A stretch of 64,000 nt of DNA from Dehalococcoidia bacterium. GTDB taxonomy: Bacteria > Chloroflexota > Dehalococcoidia > DSTF01 > JACRBR01. This document shows, one piece after another, positions 1 through 8,542 of this stretch. How positions within the stretch are numbered: the stretch's first letter is position 1; each line of letters begins with the position of its first letter. The stretch lies in NCBI GenBank assembly GCA_015478665.1, contig JADMII010000008.1, positions 46,425 through 110,424 of the forward strand. The letters are read 5' to 3'. A program made the translations under genes and the position numbers. The notes below the pieces were generated by a model. It was given only the letters and a program-made list of their open reading frames with translations, did not search any database and was not told where the DNA came from.

Positions 1-551
1 GACGCATCCTCGGCGCGCACGAGGATCTCGCCGAGCAGGGCGAAGCCGTGGTTCGCGTACGCCCACTTCGTGCCGGCGGGGGCATCGACGACGACGCCAT
101 CGGGATACATCGAGGCGAACGGGCCCGGCGGCATGCGGACGTCCGGGTCCGGGTTGACGTAGTTGCGCAGCGACTCCAGCGTCGGTGCCTCGCCGATGCC
201 GGACGTATGCGTGAGCAGGTGGCGGACGCGCATCTCCTCGGCTGGCCCGCGAAAGGCGATCTCCGGCAGGTGACTGCGGACAAGGTCGTCGAGACGCAGT
301 CGTCCTTCGTCGACGAGCGCCATCACGGAGAGCCCGACCATCGTCTTCGTGATCGAGGCGATGCGCTGGCGATGCAGCGGCGTCATCGGCGCGCGCGCCT
401 CGATGTCGGCGAAGCCCGCGCAGCCGCTGTAGACCACCTCATCGCCGATGACGACGGCGACATTGATGCCGGGAACCCGCTGCTCAGCGACCGCGCGTTC
501 AAGCGCATCCGCCGTGCGTCGCTCTGCGCGCGCGTCCCAGATGAAGGCCAT
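1..551 (-). CDS. Serine hydrolase, beta-lactamase class C family (partial, C-terminus off window)
   Basis: The gene reads leftward from an ATG at 551 and leaves the window, so 183 residues are visible. An SxxK motif (S66-I-T-K69) supplies the expected nucleophile and general base, and YAN at 165-167 matches the class C YxN motif. Between them lies HLLTHTSG (111-118), typical of Pfam beta-lactamase (PF00144). This family covers penicillin-binding-protein-like esterases, D-aminopeptidases and class C beta-lactamases, and the substrate cannot be read from the sequence. No signal peptide is visible, so a cytoplasmic esterase or peptidase is more likely than a resistance enzyme (inference). A GGAGGT ribosome site lies about 8 nt before the start. 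The next gene diverges. Confidence 0.85.
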   Translation of the reverse strand, partial: MAFIWDARAERRTADALERAVAEQRVPGINVAVVIGDEVVYSGCAGFADIEARAPMTPLHRQRIASITKTMVGLSVMALVDEGRLRLDDLVRSHLPEIAFRGPAEEMRVRHLLTHTSGIGEAPTLESLRNYVNPDPDVRMPPGPFASMYPDGVVVDAPAGTKWAYANHGFALLGEILVRAEDA

Positions 552-650
552 CGCGGCACCTCCCGGAACCTGCAGTAATCGCACAGAGTAGACTACATGC
601 CGTCCGCCGTCAGTGCGACAACGTGTCGACGGACGTACGATCGGGGGGCC

Positions 651-1976
651 ATGCCGGACGTCATCAGCCTGCCGCAGCAACAAGTGCCCGTCGTCGCCTC
701 GTGCGACGTCCTGGTGGTCGGCGGCGGCGCTGCCGGCATCTCGGCGGCGATCGCCGCCGCGCGGCAGGGCGCCGACGTCGTGCTGGTCGAGCGCTACGGC
801 TATCTCGGCGGGCTCGCGTCGGGCGGCCTCATCGTACTGCTGCTGACGCTCGACGACGGCGACGGGCGCCAGGTGGTGGCCGGGCAGTGCCAGGAACTCG
901 TCGAGCGGCTCGCGGCGCGCGGCGCCTGCTTCTATCCGCCGGCCGGCGAGTGGGGCGCGCGCGATGAAGGGCTGATCGCGGGGTATCGACGCTGGGGGCT
1001 GGTCTGGGGGTCAGGGCCCCATCGCGTGCGCTACTCCGTCGCGTACGACCCGGAGGAGCTCAAGTACGTCGCGACTACCTGGGTCGGCGAGGCCGGTGTG
1101 CGGCTGATGCTGCATCGCTGGGCGAGCGACGTCGTGTTCGAGCTCGAGCGCCCGCACGGGCGGCCGGCGGGCCGTCTTTCGCACGTCGTCTTCACGTCGA
1201 AGGCCGGCCGGCAGGCGGTGCGGGCGGCGCAGGTGATCGACGCCAGCGGCGACGGCGACATCTTCGCGCTCGCCGGCGAAGCCTACGACAGCGAACGGGT
1301 GCATCCGTGGCTCTGGTTCCGGATGGCGGGCGTGCGCGCGCCGGATGAGCGAGCGTCAGAAGCGTCGAGCCACGGCGATCGAGATGCGTTCGCCTTCCGC
1401 ACGCTGAATCCGGGCCAGGCGCTGCTGCCCTGGGGCGCCGCGGAGCGCATCGCCCGCCGCATCGACGCGACGGACCCGGACGACCTGACGTTCGCCGAGG
1501 TCGAGTGCCGGCGAATGGTGATGGACGAGGTCGACCGCCTGCGCGCGCAGGCGCCGGGATTCGAGCAGGCGTACCTGACCGACGTCGCCCTGACGCTGGG
1601 CATCACGGAGTCGCGGCGGCTGCGCGGCGCGCACGTGCTGGCCCGCGAGGAGGTGGACCACGTGTTCCCGGACGCCATCGCCAGCACCGGCCACTGGACG
1701 AAGTACGGCGCGGTGTACCACATCCCGTACCGCAGCCTGCTGCCGCTGCGCGCATCGAACCTGCTGGCCGCCGGCCGTTGCATCAGCGTCGACCATCGCG
1801 TGCACCACGCGACGAAGGAGATCCCGGCCTGCTTCGCGACGGGAGAGGCCGCGGGGATCGCCGCCGCGCAGGCGCTGCGGTCGGGGCGCGCGGTGCAGGA
1901 CATCGACGTGCCGGCGCTGCAGTCGGCGTTGCGCCGGGCCGGCGCCTGGCTGCCGGATCTGACATGCGGCGAATAG
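651..1976 (+). CDS. FAD-dependent oxidoreductase (FAD_oxidored family)
   Basis: The protein has 441 residues. Its N-terminus carries a Rossmann dinucleotide fold with VVGGGAAGISAA followed by VLVERYGYLGGLASGG, the arrangement of the FAD_oxidored family (PF12831). Near the C-terminus, LLAAGRCISVDHRVHHATK and ACFATGEAAGIAAA form the second FAD-contacting segment. The substrate is unknown. An in-frame ATG at 597 was rejected: a -10-like TAGACT lies at 589-594, so transcription would begin after it, while the ATG at 651 has a G-rich site just upstream. The 178 nt to the next gene hold one copy of a short repeat. It stands alone, divergent from the hydrolase. Confidence 0.85.
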   Translation: MPDVISLPQQQVPVVASCDVLVVGGGAAGISAAIAAARQGADVVLVERYGYLGGLASGGLIVLLLTLDDGDGRQVVAGQCQELVERLAARGACFYPPAGEWGARDEGLIAGYRRWGLVWGSGPHRVRYSVAYDPEELKYVATTWVGEAGVRLMLHRWASDVVFELERPHGRPAGRLSHVVFTSKAGRQAVRAAQVIDASGDGDIFALAGEAYDSERVHPWLWFRMAGVRAPDERASEASSHGDRDAFAFRTLNPGQALLPWGAAERIARRIDATDPDDLTFAEVECRRMVMDEVDRLRAQAPGFEQAYLTDVALTLGITESRRLRGAHVLAREEVDHVFPDAIASTGHWTKYGAVYHIPYRSLLPLRASNLLAAGRCISVDHRVHHATKEIPACFATGEAAGIAAAQALRSGRAVQDIDVPALQSALRRAGAWLPDLTCGE

Positions 1977-2020
1977 AGCGAGAGCCGCGGCGGGGAAGGC
2001 GGCGGGCGGGCGTCGATGTA

Positions 2021-2032
2021 GCCGGCGACTGG
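2021..2032 (+). repeat. Intergenic GCCGGYGACTGG motif, copy 1
   Basis: GCCGGCGACTGG lies 45 nt after the FAD oxidoreductase stop codon. The identical 12-mer recurs at 15226-15237, a one-base variant occurs at 16137-16148, and the reverse-complement core (CAGTCACC or CAGTCGCC) is iterated at 2711-2800. All sit in gene-free sequence downstream of plus-strand genes. Confidence 0.5.
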
Positions 2033-2154
2033 AGCGTGGGCGTCCTCGGCCGCATGCATCGTGGAACGGCGACGCGCCGGCCGATCGGGCGGTGCAGCGC
2101 ATTGCGCGGGTGCGCGTTCGGGAGGTGGTGAGATGAACGAGCTGGCGCCGCCGC

Positions 2155-2658
2155 GTGGAGGCTGAGGCGGGCGGTCGGAGGCAGATCGTGATCCATACGG
2201 ACGGCGCCTGTCTCGGCAATCCCGGGCCGGGCGGCTACGGCGTCGTGCTGCAGTACGGCGCGCATCGGCGTGAGCTGTCCGGCGGATTCCGTCGCACGAC
2301 GAACAACCGCATGGAGCTGATGGCGGTGATCGAGGGGCTGCGTGCGCTGAAGGAGCCCTGTGACGTGACGCTGTACAGCGACTCGCAGTACGTGGTGCGG
2401 GCGATGACGGAGGGCTGGGCGCGGCGCTGGCGCGCGAACGGCTGGCGCCGCGACCGGACGACCAAGGCCTCGAACCCCGACCTCTGGGAGGAGCTGCTGC
2501 GGCTGACCGAGGTGCACAACGTCGAGTTTCGCTGGGTGCGCGGGCATGCCGGCAACCGCGAGAACGAGCGCTGCGACGAGCTGGCCGTGGCGGCTGCGGA
2601 GGGCCGCGAGCTGGCCGTCGACGCCGGCTACGAGGCGACCGCAGGCCCGCTTCGGTAG
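2155..2658 (+). CDS. rnhA: Ribonuclease HI
   Basis: This 167-residue protein is a type 1 RNase H, which cuts the RNA strand of RNA-DNA hybrids during replication and repair. The acidic catalytic set is complete: D16 (in TDGAC), E54 (in NNRMELMA), D76 (in YSDSQYV) and D141 (in ERCDELA), with the flexible-loop H131 in RGHAGN. The basic protrusion, rich in W and R at 88-103, is present as in Escherichia coli RNase HI. The start is uncertain: GTG at 2155 is used here, but GTG at 2188 follows a GGAGG and would leave only two residues before TDGAC. A well-placed GGGAGGTGG also precedes an ATG at 2133 that opens only a 10-codon frame. Confidence 0.93.
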   Translation: MEAEAGGRRQIVIHTDGACLGNPGPGGYGVVLQYGAHRRELSGGFRRTTNNRMELMAVIEGLRALKEPCDVTLYSDSQYVVRAMTEGWARRWRANGWRRDRTTKASNPDLWEELLRLTEVHNVEFRWVRGHAGNRENERCDELAVAAAEGRELAVDAGYEATAGPLR

Positions 2659-2710
2659 TCCATCCATCCCGGCGGACGCCCCAAACGCCCCGCGTCCGGC
2701 GACCTTCACC

Positions 2711-2800
2711 GGTCGCAGTCGCCAGTCACCCGGCAACCGATCCCCAGTCACCAGTCACCCGTCACCCAGTCGCCGCTCACCCACTCCCCAGCTCTCCGAT
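2711..2800. repeat. Degenerate CAGTCACC iterations
   Basis: After the rnhA stop the sequence contains CAGTCACC at 2723-2730, 2745-2752 and 2752-2759, with variants CCGTCACC and CAGTCGCC directly after and CTCACC further on. The iterations are imperfect and not codon-periodic. They are the reverse complement of the GGTGACTGG core found at 16139-16147. No coding signal was seen between 2659 and 2950. Confidence 0.55.
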
Positions 2801-2950
2801 CAGTAACGGCGGTGTTGCCTCGACCGCCGCCGACACTGCGACCCGCTCGCAATTGCCGGCGGAGTCGCATCGAAGGGTTCAGGCCGCGAGCCGGCGTTGG
2901 TACCGTCGAAGAGGCGGCGCTCGCGCTGGCCGCCGGAGGAGGCGGCGTTC

Positions 2951-3211
2951 ATGTGGTGGTGGCTCTGGATCATCTGGCTCTTCATCCTGTTCTGGCTCGT
3001 GCTGCTGCCGTTCGGCTGGGGCTACCGACGCTGGGGCCGGCCCGTGTATCGATACCATCGCGGCCACTACCACCGGGTCGACGACATCGACCCCGCGTAT
3101 CAGGATGAGCCCTACGACGCGACGGACACCGGCTGGGCGTGGTGGAGCGCGATCATCTGGCTGGTCTTGATCGCGCTGATCGTCTGGCTGATCGTCGCGA
3201 TCTGGATCTGA
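2951..3211 (+). CDS. Small Trp-rich two-helix membrane protein
   Basis: I do not recognise this 86-residue protein. It opens with MWWWLWIIWLFILFWLVLL, a very hydrophobic segment holding five tryptophans in its first ten residues, followed by a charged and aromatic loop with RYHRGHYHR and an acidic DDIDP stretch. It ends with a second membrane helix of W, I, L and V. The two-helix hairpin places both termini on the same side of the membrane. A GGAGGAGG sequence is well placed before the ATG at 2951 and decides the start; an upstream in-frame GTG at 2897 lacks such a site. It has no obvious operon partner. Confidence 0.65.
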   Translation: MWWWLWIIWLFILFWLVLLPFGWGYRRWGRPVYRYHRGHYHRVDDIDPAYQDEPYDATDTGWAWWSAIIWLVLIALIVWLIVAIWI

Positions 3212-3331
3212 TCTCGCCGCGGCGGGCAGCCTGCACCCCCGGCGAGCCGTGAGCAATACAGCGTCGGGCGGCGGATGCCCGTGATGTTGGATGTTCGAGG
3301 CCTGCAGGCAGGCGGCGCGTGAAGGCTGACC

Positions 3332-3838
3332 TCAGTTGGGCTGCAGCCAGATGCGACCGACGGTGAATTCGGCCGTGCCACCGGCCTTCGAATCCAGGTA
3401 GAGCTTGCTCGCCGTGGCGATCTGCACGCGCACGCGCAGCGGATTCGAGACGAAGGGCTGCACGCTGCTGTCCGGCAGCGCGCGGTCGCACGGCAGTTCG
3501 GCGTAGAAGACAGCAGTCGTCGTGGTGATCGTCATCAGCCCGGCGCTGCAGGCGATCGACGTGAGCTTCGGCGTGGCCGCGTCGGTGCTGGCGGGGTCGC
3601 CGTACTGCGCGGCGGCGCGCAGCTGTTGTGCCTGCGCCGGCACGCCGGCGGGGCGCGGTCGCGGGTCGGGCGTCGTGGTGGCAGCGACAACGGTCGCCGT
3701 CCCCAGGCTGTCCGTTCGGGGAACGGGCTTCGGCGATGAGCCGGAGCAGGCGACGAAGAGGACCGCGGCGCCGGCGGCGCAGAGTGCGAGCGTCGGGGCG
3801 CGGCGGCGCGGCGCAGGGAAGCGGTGCGAACCGATCAT
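3332..3838 (-). CDS. Putative lipoprotein
   Basis: This 168-residue protein starts with an Arg-rich n-region, a hydrophobic helix and a lipobox ending in LFVAC (Cys31), then a Ser/Pro/Thr-rich linker, so it is probably a lipid-anchored exported protein. The mature part includes two further Cys that could form a disulfide, and ends in a beta-rich stretch. No family is recognised. An in-frame ATG at 3868 would add ten residues. The ATG at 3838 has GGAGG only 3 nt away, so both starts remain possible. It lies downstream of der on the same strand with a gap of about 70 nt and could be co-transcribed. Confidence 0.65.
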   Translation of the reverse strand: MIGSHRFPAPRRRAPTLALCAAGAAVLFVACSGSSPKPVPRTDSLGTATVVAATTTPDPRPRPAGVPAQAQQLRAAAQYGDPASTDAATPKLTSIACSAGLMTITTTTAVFYAELPCDRALPDSSVQPFVSNPLRVRVQIATASKLYLDSKAGGTAEFTVGRIWLQPN

Positions 3839-3911
3839 GTCCTCCAGCCCCGTCTCCTCGCGGCGCATGGTAGCGCATCGGGCGCAGCGCTTCCGGCCGA
3901 GGCCGCGCGCA

Positions 3912-5270
3912 TCATCCGGTCGTCCGGTGGCGCTCCGCCTGCTCGTCGCCGCGGCCGCGGAAGATCAGCCGGAGCGCCGTGCCCGCGAAGCCGAAATTGC
4001 GACGGATGACGTTCTCCATGTAGCGGCGATAGCCGAAGTGGGCGCGTGACGGGTCGTTCATGAAGAAGACGAACGTCGGCGGCTTGACCTCCGCCTGCGT
4101 CACGTACAGCAGCTTCAGGCGGCCGGCCTTCGCGGGCGCCGGTGGCGGCTTCTCGGCGACGGCGCGGCGAATCGCCTGATTGAGCGCGCCCGTATCGATG
4201 CGCCGCTGCCGCTCGTCTCCGACGCGCACCGCCTCCTCGAGCAGCGGCGTAATGCCCGTGGCCTCGGCGGCGGAGGTGAAGCGAATCGAGGCCCAGGGCG
4301 CGAACTTGAGCTTCCAGCGAAGGCGTCGCTCGAAGTCCTCCTGCGTCCACTCGCCGTCGCGGACGAGGTCCCACTTGTTCGCGACGATGATGACTCCGGT
4401 GAAGGCGTCCAGCGCGTAGCCGACGACGTGCGCGTCCTGCGCCGTAAAGCCCTCGGCGAGGTCGAAGACGCAGAGCGCGATGCCGGCGCGCTCCAGCGCA
4501 CGTCGGGCGCGCAGCGTCGAGTGCTTCTCGACGCCCGCCTCGATGCTACCGCGGCGGCGCAGGCCGGCCGTGTCCAAAAGCACGAGGTCGCGGCCTTCGA
4601 AGGCGAAGGGCGTATCGATGACGTCGCGCGTCGTGCCGGGGACGTCGCTGACGATCACGCGCTGCTCGCCGAGAACGGCGTTGAGCAGCGCTGACTTGCC
4701 GACGTTCGGCCGCCCGACGATCGCCAGCCGCAGCCCGTCGGGCGCCTCAGGCGCCTCCGCGGCTGATGGCAGCGTGTCGACGATCGAGTCCAGCACGTCG
4801 GCGACACCGAGTCCGTGGTTCGCGCTGACGGCGATGGGCTCGCCGAGGCCGAGACGGTAGAACTGCACGGCCGCGTCCTGCCGTTCGCGGTTCTCCGCCT
4901 TGTTCGCGAGCAGCAGCAGCGGCTTGTTCGTGCGGCGGAGCAGATCCGCGACCTCGTCATCGGCGGCGGTGGCGCCGTCCTTCGCATCGACGACGAAGAG
5001 GATCATGTCGGCTTCGCGCAGCGCGTACTCCACCTGCGCGCGGACGAGCGGCGTGTAGGTGCCGGGCACGTCCGGCTCGAGGCCGCCGGTATCGACGAGC
5101 CGGAACTCGCGGTCGCGCCATGCCGCCTCGCCGTAGATGCGGTCGCGCGTCGTGCCGGGCAGATCCTCAACGAGCGCCGGGCGACCGCCGACGATGCGGT
5201 TGAAGAGCGCCGACTTGCCGACGTTCGGGCGCCCGACGATGGCGACGACGGGCGGCCGGCCGCCCGTCAT
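3912..5270 (-). CDS. der: Ribosome biogenesis GTPase Der (EngA)
   Basis: Der is an essential double GTPase that acts in 50S subunit assembly. This 452-residue protein has two GTPase domains, each with a P-loop GRPNVGKS (residues 13-20 and 186-193), a G2/G3 set (PGTTRDR with DTGG, then PGTTRDV with DTAG) and a G4 motif (NKAE in the first domain, NKWD in the second). The C-terminal KH-like domain follows at about 350-440. NKAE instead of NKxD is a tolerated variant in Der. The start overlaps the cdaR stop by 4 nt, so der is the last gene of the argF-cdaA-cdaR-der operon and is probably translationally coupled. Confidence 0.96.
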   Translation of the reverse strand: MTGGRPPVVAIVGRPNVGKSALFNRIVGGRPALVEDLPGTTRDRIYGEAAWRDREFRLVDTGGLEPDVPGTYTPLVRAQVEYALREADMILFVVDAKDGATAADDEVADLLRRTNKPLLLLANKAENRERQDAAVQFYRLGLGEPIAVSANHGLGVADVLDSIVDTLPSAAEAPEAPDGLRLAIVGRPNVGKSALLNAVLGEQRVIVSDVPGTTRDVIDTPFAFEGRDLVLLDTAGLRRRGSIEAGVEKHSTLRARRALERAGIALCVFDLAEGFTAQDAHVVGYALDAFTGVIIVANKWDLVRDGEWTQEDFERRLRWKLKFAPWASIRFTSAAEATGITPLLEEAVRVGDERQRRIDTGALNQAIRRAVAEKPPPAPAKAGRLKLLYVTQAEVKPPTFVFFMNDPSRAHFGYRRYMENVIRRNFGFAGTALRLIFRGRGDEQAERHRTTG

Positions 5271-6532
5271 TGCCGCCGGGCCAGGGCGATGCCCAGCTGG
5301 CCGGGGTCGGTGCGCACCACCTTCGTGCCCGGCGGCGCCTGGATGGTGATCGGCAGGCTGTGCAGCCCGGGGCCAAGGTCTTTGGCATCGACCGTGACGA
5401 CGATCGACTCCGGCGCGATCGCCTGCAGCGTGGGCACGTCGCCGCTGAGCGTGACGACGACGGCCTGCTGCGCGAGTATCGCCGCGAGGCCATCGCCGAC
5501 GTTCCGGACCTGCGGCACGACGTTGTAGGACTGCTCGCCCTTCGCCGGGCTGATCGCGACGCGCACATTGACCTTGACGGCGCCCTGCAGCTGCACGCCG
5601 TCCGGCAGTTTCAGCGCCACCTGCCGCACGACGTCCGCGCGCTGATCGGCGACGGAAATCTGTTCCGTCGCGATGCCCCGGACGGCGTCAATCGACTGCA
5701 GCTTGTCGGCGGCTCCCGTCAACGTGACGAGCGGCGGGTCGATGCTGATCGCGGTCACGTTGTAGCCGGCCGCCGGCGCGCCGACGATGTCCGGCGTGAC
5801 GACGAAGGCGCTGGTGAACGCCTTCTGGTCGATCGTCACCTTGACGCGCGCCTTGTCCGGGTTGAGGGTGACACGGCTGATCTCGCCGCCGCGCGCGTCA
5901 CGCGGCTTGAGGGCGACCGTGTCGTCGAAGTCCACGCGGAGGCCGGTGAGGTTGACCTCGGCGACGGCGGAGTCGACGAGGGCGACGAGGCTCTGGGGCC
6001 CGGTGACCGTCACCGTCTGCGGGTCCAGCGACTGGGCGCCGGCGCCGAAGCCGAGTTGCGGCGAGCCGACGAGCGACGTCTTGACGGGCACCTCCTTCGT
6101 GCGCACGTCCTCGATCGTGACGTCGACGCGCGCCGGGGAGACGTCGGTGACGTTGACGCTGCCCTTCGAAGAGGTGACGTCGACGGCGACGTTCGTCGTC
6201 CCCCGGTCCAGGCCGCCGAGATTCACCGTCGCCTCGAAGTTATTCGGCTGCAGTTGGCTGATCTGGTTTTTCGGGGCGGAGATCTGGATTCGCACGGTCG
6301 TCGCCGAGGCATTGGCGACGGCGAAGTTGTTCGGCACGTTGACGAACTGCACCGGAATGGCGCTGTTGAACGTCTCGACCTGCTGCGGGTTCTCGCGCTC
6401 CGTGACGTACAGCCACAGCGTCAGCGCGAGTGCCACCGACAGCACGGCGAGGCTGAGGTTGCCGGCGACGGCGAGCGCGCCGCCGCGAAGCAGATAGGCG
6501 ATGGCGCGCGGCAACCGGCGTAGCGTGCTCAT
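5267..6532 (-). CDS. cdaR: CdaA regulatory protein CdaR (YbbR-domain protein)
   Basis: The protein has 421 residues: a short basic N-terminus, one membrane helix at about 22-42, then an extracytoplasmic part built from repeated YbbR domains. Each repeat has an alternating beta pattern with a recurring Val-Thr-Val strand, for example TVTVTGP and VVTLSGD. In Firmicutes, CdaR binds and modulates the membrane diadenylate cyclase CdaA. The upstream neighbour here is cdaA, overlapping by 4 nt (6529-6532), which supports the same pairing. The stop overlaps the der start by 4 nt. There are about four YbbR repeats, normal for the family. Regulation of cyclase activity is inferred from family and position. 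Confidence 0.9.
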   Translation of the reverse strand: MSTLRRLPRAIAYLLRGGALAVAGNLSLAVLSVALALTLWLYVTERENPQQVETFNSAIPVQFVNVPNNFAVANASATTVRIQISAPKNQISQLQPNNFEATVNLGGLDRGTTNVAVDVTSSKGSVNVTDVSPARVDVTIEDVRTKEVPVKTSLVGSPQLGFGAGAQSLDPQTVTVTGPQSLVALVDSAVAEVNLTGLRVDFDDTVALKPRDARGGEISRVTLNPDKARVKVTIDQKAFTSAFVVTPDIVGAPAAGYNVTAISIDPPLVTLTGAADKLQSIDAVRGIATEQISVADQRADVVRQVALKLPDGVQLQGAVKVNVRVAISPAKGEQSYNVVPQVRNVGDGLAAILAQQAVVVTLSGDVPTLQAIAPESIVVTVDAKDLGPGLHSLPITIQAPPGTKVVRTDPGQLGIALARRQ

Positions 6533-7395
6533 CGGACGTCCGCCTCCTCCGCCTCGGGCTCCGACATGGCGCGCGGCGCCGGCCGCGCCGTCGGTGCCGG
6601 CGGTGGCGTCCTGCCGTTCGTCTGCAGGTGCAGCAGCGTCTCGAGCAGCGAACGCAGACGCGCGTCATCGAGGCGCATGTACATGCGGCCATCCGCGGCG
6701 AGCGAGATGCGGCCGGTCTCCTCGGACACGACGAGCGAGACGGCGTCCGTGCGCTCCGTGATGCCGAGGCCGGCGCGGTGCCGCGTGCCGAGCTCGCCGG
6801 GCGGCGAGTTCTCGGACAGCGGCAGCGTGCAGCCGGCGGCGATGACGCGGTTGCCGCGCAGGACGATCGCCCCGTCGTGCAGCGGCGAGTTGGGGTAGAA
6901 GATGCCCTCGATCAGCTCGGGCGAGGCGATGGCATCGACGGCGATGCCGGTTTCGACGTAGTCCTGCAGGCCGGTGTCGCGTTCGAGCACGATGAGCGCG
7001 CCGAACTTGCGGCGCGCCATGTCGTTCGCGGCGGCGCTGATCGCTTCCAGCGTCTCCTGCGAGCCGGCGTTGCCGCCGAACGCCAGCGCACCCGTGCGGC
7101 CGACGCGCTCCAGCGCGCGGCGAATCTCCGGCTGGAAGATGATCGGCAGGGCGATCAGCAGGCCGGTGAAGGAGTTGCGGATGAGGTAGTTGAGGACGCG
7201 CAGGTCGAAGACGCGGCCGAGCGCGAAGGCGGCGAGCAGCAGGATGAAAACGCCGCGCATGACGGACATCGCCGTCGTGCCTCGCAGCAGCATCAGCAGC
7301 CAGAAGAAGAGCAGCGAGATGATCGCGACATCCAGCCCGGACGTCGGGCCGAATTGCTGGAAGTTGTTGCGCAGGCTATCGAAGAGACTGGTCAC
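6529..7395 (-). CDS. cdaA: Diadenylate cyclase CdaA (DisA_N domain)
   Basis: CdaA makes cyclic di-AMP from two ATP at the membrane; this second messenger controls potassium and osmolyte homeostasis. The 288-residue protein has three N-terminal membrane helices (about 20-95) and then the DAC catalytic domain, with the hallmark motifs LHDGAIV (DGA) and GTRHRAGLG (RHR). A Pro/Ala- and Glu-rich tail of about 30 residues follows. It starts with GTG six nt after the argF stop and has no clear Shine-Dalgarno, so its translation is probably coupled to argF. In Firmicutes the usual operon partner is glmM; here the partners are argF and der. Confidence 0.94.
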   Translation of the reverse strand: MTSLFDSLRNNFQQFGPTSGLDVAIISLLFFWLLMLLRGTTAMSVMRGVFILLLAAFALGRVFDLRVLNYLIRNSFTGLLIALPIIFQPEIRRALERVGRTGALAFGGNAGSQETLEAISAAANDMARRKFGALIVLERDTGLQDYVETGIAVDAIASPELIEGIFYPNSPLHDGAIVLRGNRVIAAGCTLPLSENSPPGELGTRHRAGLGITERTDAVSLVVSEETGRISLAADGRMYMRLDDARLRSLLETLLHLQTNGRTPPPAPTARPAPRAMSEPEAEEADVR

Positions 7396-7401
7396 GGGCG
7401 G

Positions 7402-8328
7402 TTACAGTGCGGTCTCGCTCGCGACGAGCGCCAGGATCGCCTTCTGGGCATGCAGCCGGTTCTCCGCCTGGTCGAAGACGACCGACTGTCCGCCCTCGAT
7501 CACGTCTTCGGTGACTTCGTCGCCCCGATGCGCCGGCAGGTCGTGCATGAAGATGGCCGTCGGCTTCGCCCGCGCCATCAGCTCCGCGCTCACCGTGTAG
7601 CCGGCGAAGGCCTCCTTCCGCTCCGCGTACGAATCCTCCTGTCCCATGCTCGTCCAGACGTCGGTGTAGACGACGTCGGCGCCCGCGACCGCTTCCGCCG
7701 GCGAGGCGCAGACGTCGATGCGGCCGCCGTTCTCGCTCGCCAGCCGGTCGACGAGCCGCAGGGTGCCCTCGGGCAGGCTGTAGCCCGCGGGCGAGGCGAG
7801 CGCCAGGCTGACGCCGGCGAGCGCCGCCGCCTCGGCGAGCGACGCGGCGACGTTGAAGCCGTCGCCGACGTAGGCGAGGCGGACGCCGCGCAGCGTGCCA
7901 CAGTGCTCGAGCACGGTCAGCAGGTCGGCAAGCGCCTGGCAGGGGTGCTCTTCGTCGGAGAGGGCGTTGATCACGGGTACGCCGGCGTGCCGGGCGAGCT
8001 CGAGGAGCGTCTGGTGCTCGTAGGTGCGGGCGGCGATGACATCGACGTACCGCGCGAGCACGCGGGCGACATCGGCGACGGGCTCGCGCTGGCCGAGGCC
8101 GACCTCCGCCTGGCTGAGGTAGACGGCGTGGCCGCCGAGCTCCTGCATGGCGACGTCGAAGCTGACGCGGGTGCGCAGGGATGGCTTCTCGAACACCATC
8201 GCCAGGGTCTTGCCGGCGAGCAGGCTGGCGCCGCCGCCATCCCGCTTCAGGCTCAACGCCGTCTGCAGGATGCGCTCCAACTCGTCCGGGCTGAGGTCGG
8301 CGATGGAGAGCAGGTCGCGGCCGAACAC
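7402..8328 (-). CDS. argF: Ornithine carbamoyltransferase
   Basis: OTCase joins carbamoyl phosphate and ornithine to citrulline in arginine synthesis. The 308-residue length is typical. The carbamoyl-phosphate loop reads EKPSLRTRVSF, followed by HPCQALADLLT and the ornithine-binding DVWTSMGQE loop. The C-terminal FMHDLPAHRG has Asp where E. coli-type enzymes have the Cys of HCLP. GTG at 8328 was chosen because GGAGG stands 6 nt before it and it gives the normal N-terminus; a longer in-frame extension exists but runs through the promoter. It is the first gene of the argF-cdaA-cdaR-der operon. Carbamoyl phosphate would come from carA and carB in this window. Confidence 0.92.
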   Translation of the reverse strand: MFGRDLLSIADLSPDELERILQTALSLKRDGGGASLLAGKTLAMVFEKPSLRTRVSFDVAMQELGGHAVYLSQAEVGLGQREPVADVARVLARYVDVIAARTYEHQTLLELARHAGVPVINALSDEEHPCQALADLLTVLEHCGTLRGVRLAYVGDGFNVAASLAEAAALAGVSLALASPAGYSLPEGTLRLVDRLASENGGRIDVCASPAEAVAGADVVYTDVWTSMGQEDSYAERKEAFAGYTVSAELMARAKPTAIFMHDLPAHRGDEVTEDVIEGGQSVVFDQAENRLHAQKAILALVASETAL

Positions 8329-8353
8329 GTCAATCCTCCGAAGGTGCGCGGGC

Positions 8354-8359
8354 AGTATA
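8354..8359 (-). promoter_or_regulatory. -10 element of the argF operon
   Basis: TATACT on the minus strand lies about 25 nt upstream of the argF GTG, allowing a short leader that still contains GGAGG. No good -35 hexamer stands 16-18 nt further upstream, so the call rests on the -10 and its position. Confidence 0.4.
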
Positions 8360-8446
8360 TCGCGAAGCTGGTCATCGTCCGTGCGTGAAGCCTCATCGGG
8401 CTGGCCGTGCAGCGCCATCGAGAGCCGTCTGGCGCCCTTGCGGTTG

Positions 8447-8455
8447 TGGTATACT
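8447..8455 (+). promoter_or_regulatory. Extended -10 promoter of fabD-fabF
   Basis: TGGTATACT is an extended -10 (TGnTATAAT-like) in an otherwise GC-rich divergent intergenic region. The predicted start is near 8462. It faces away from the argF -10 at 8354-8359, so the two operons would be transcribed divergently from about 90 bp. Confidence 0.45.
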
Positions 8456-8542
8456 CGCGGCACGGAGCAGATGCGCCGAAATGGTGCCGCCCCCGCCCCG
8501 CCGCGACGTGCTGCGGCCGGGCCGCGCCCGGCGCGTGCACAG

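Noticed and set aside
597..650. Upstream ATG of the FAD oxidoreductase
   Set aside because: It lies 2 nt behind a -10-like hexamer and before the expected transcription start; the ATG at 651 gives the normal N-terminus.
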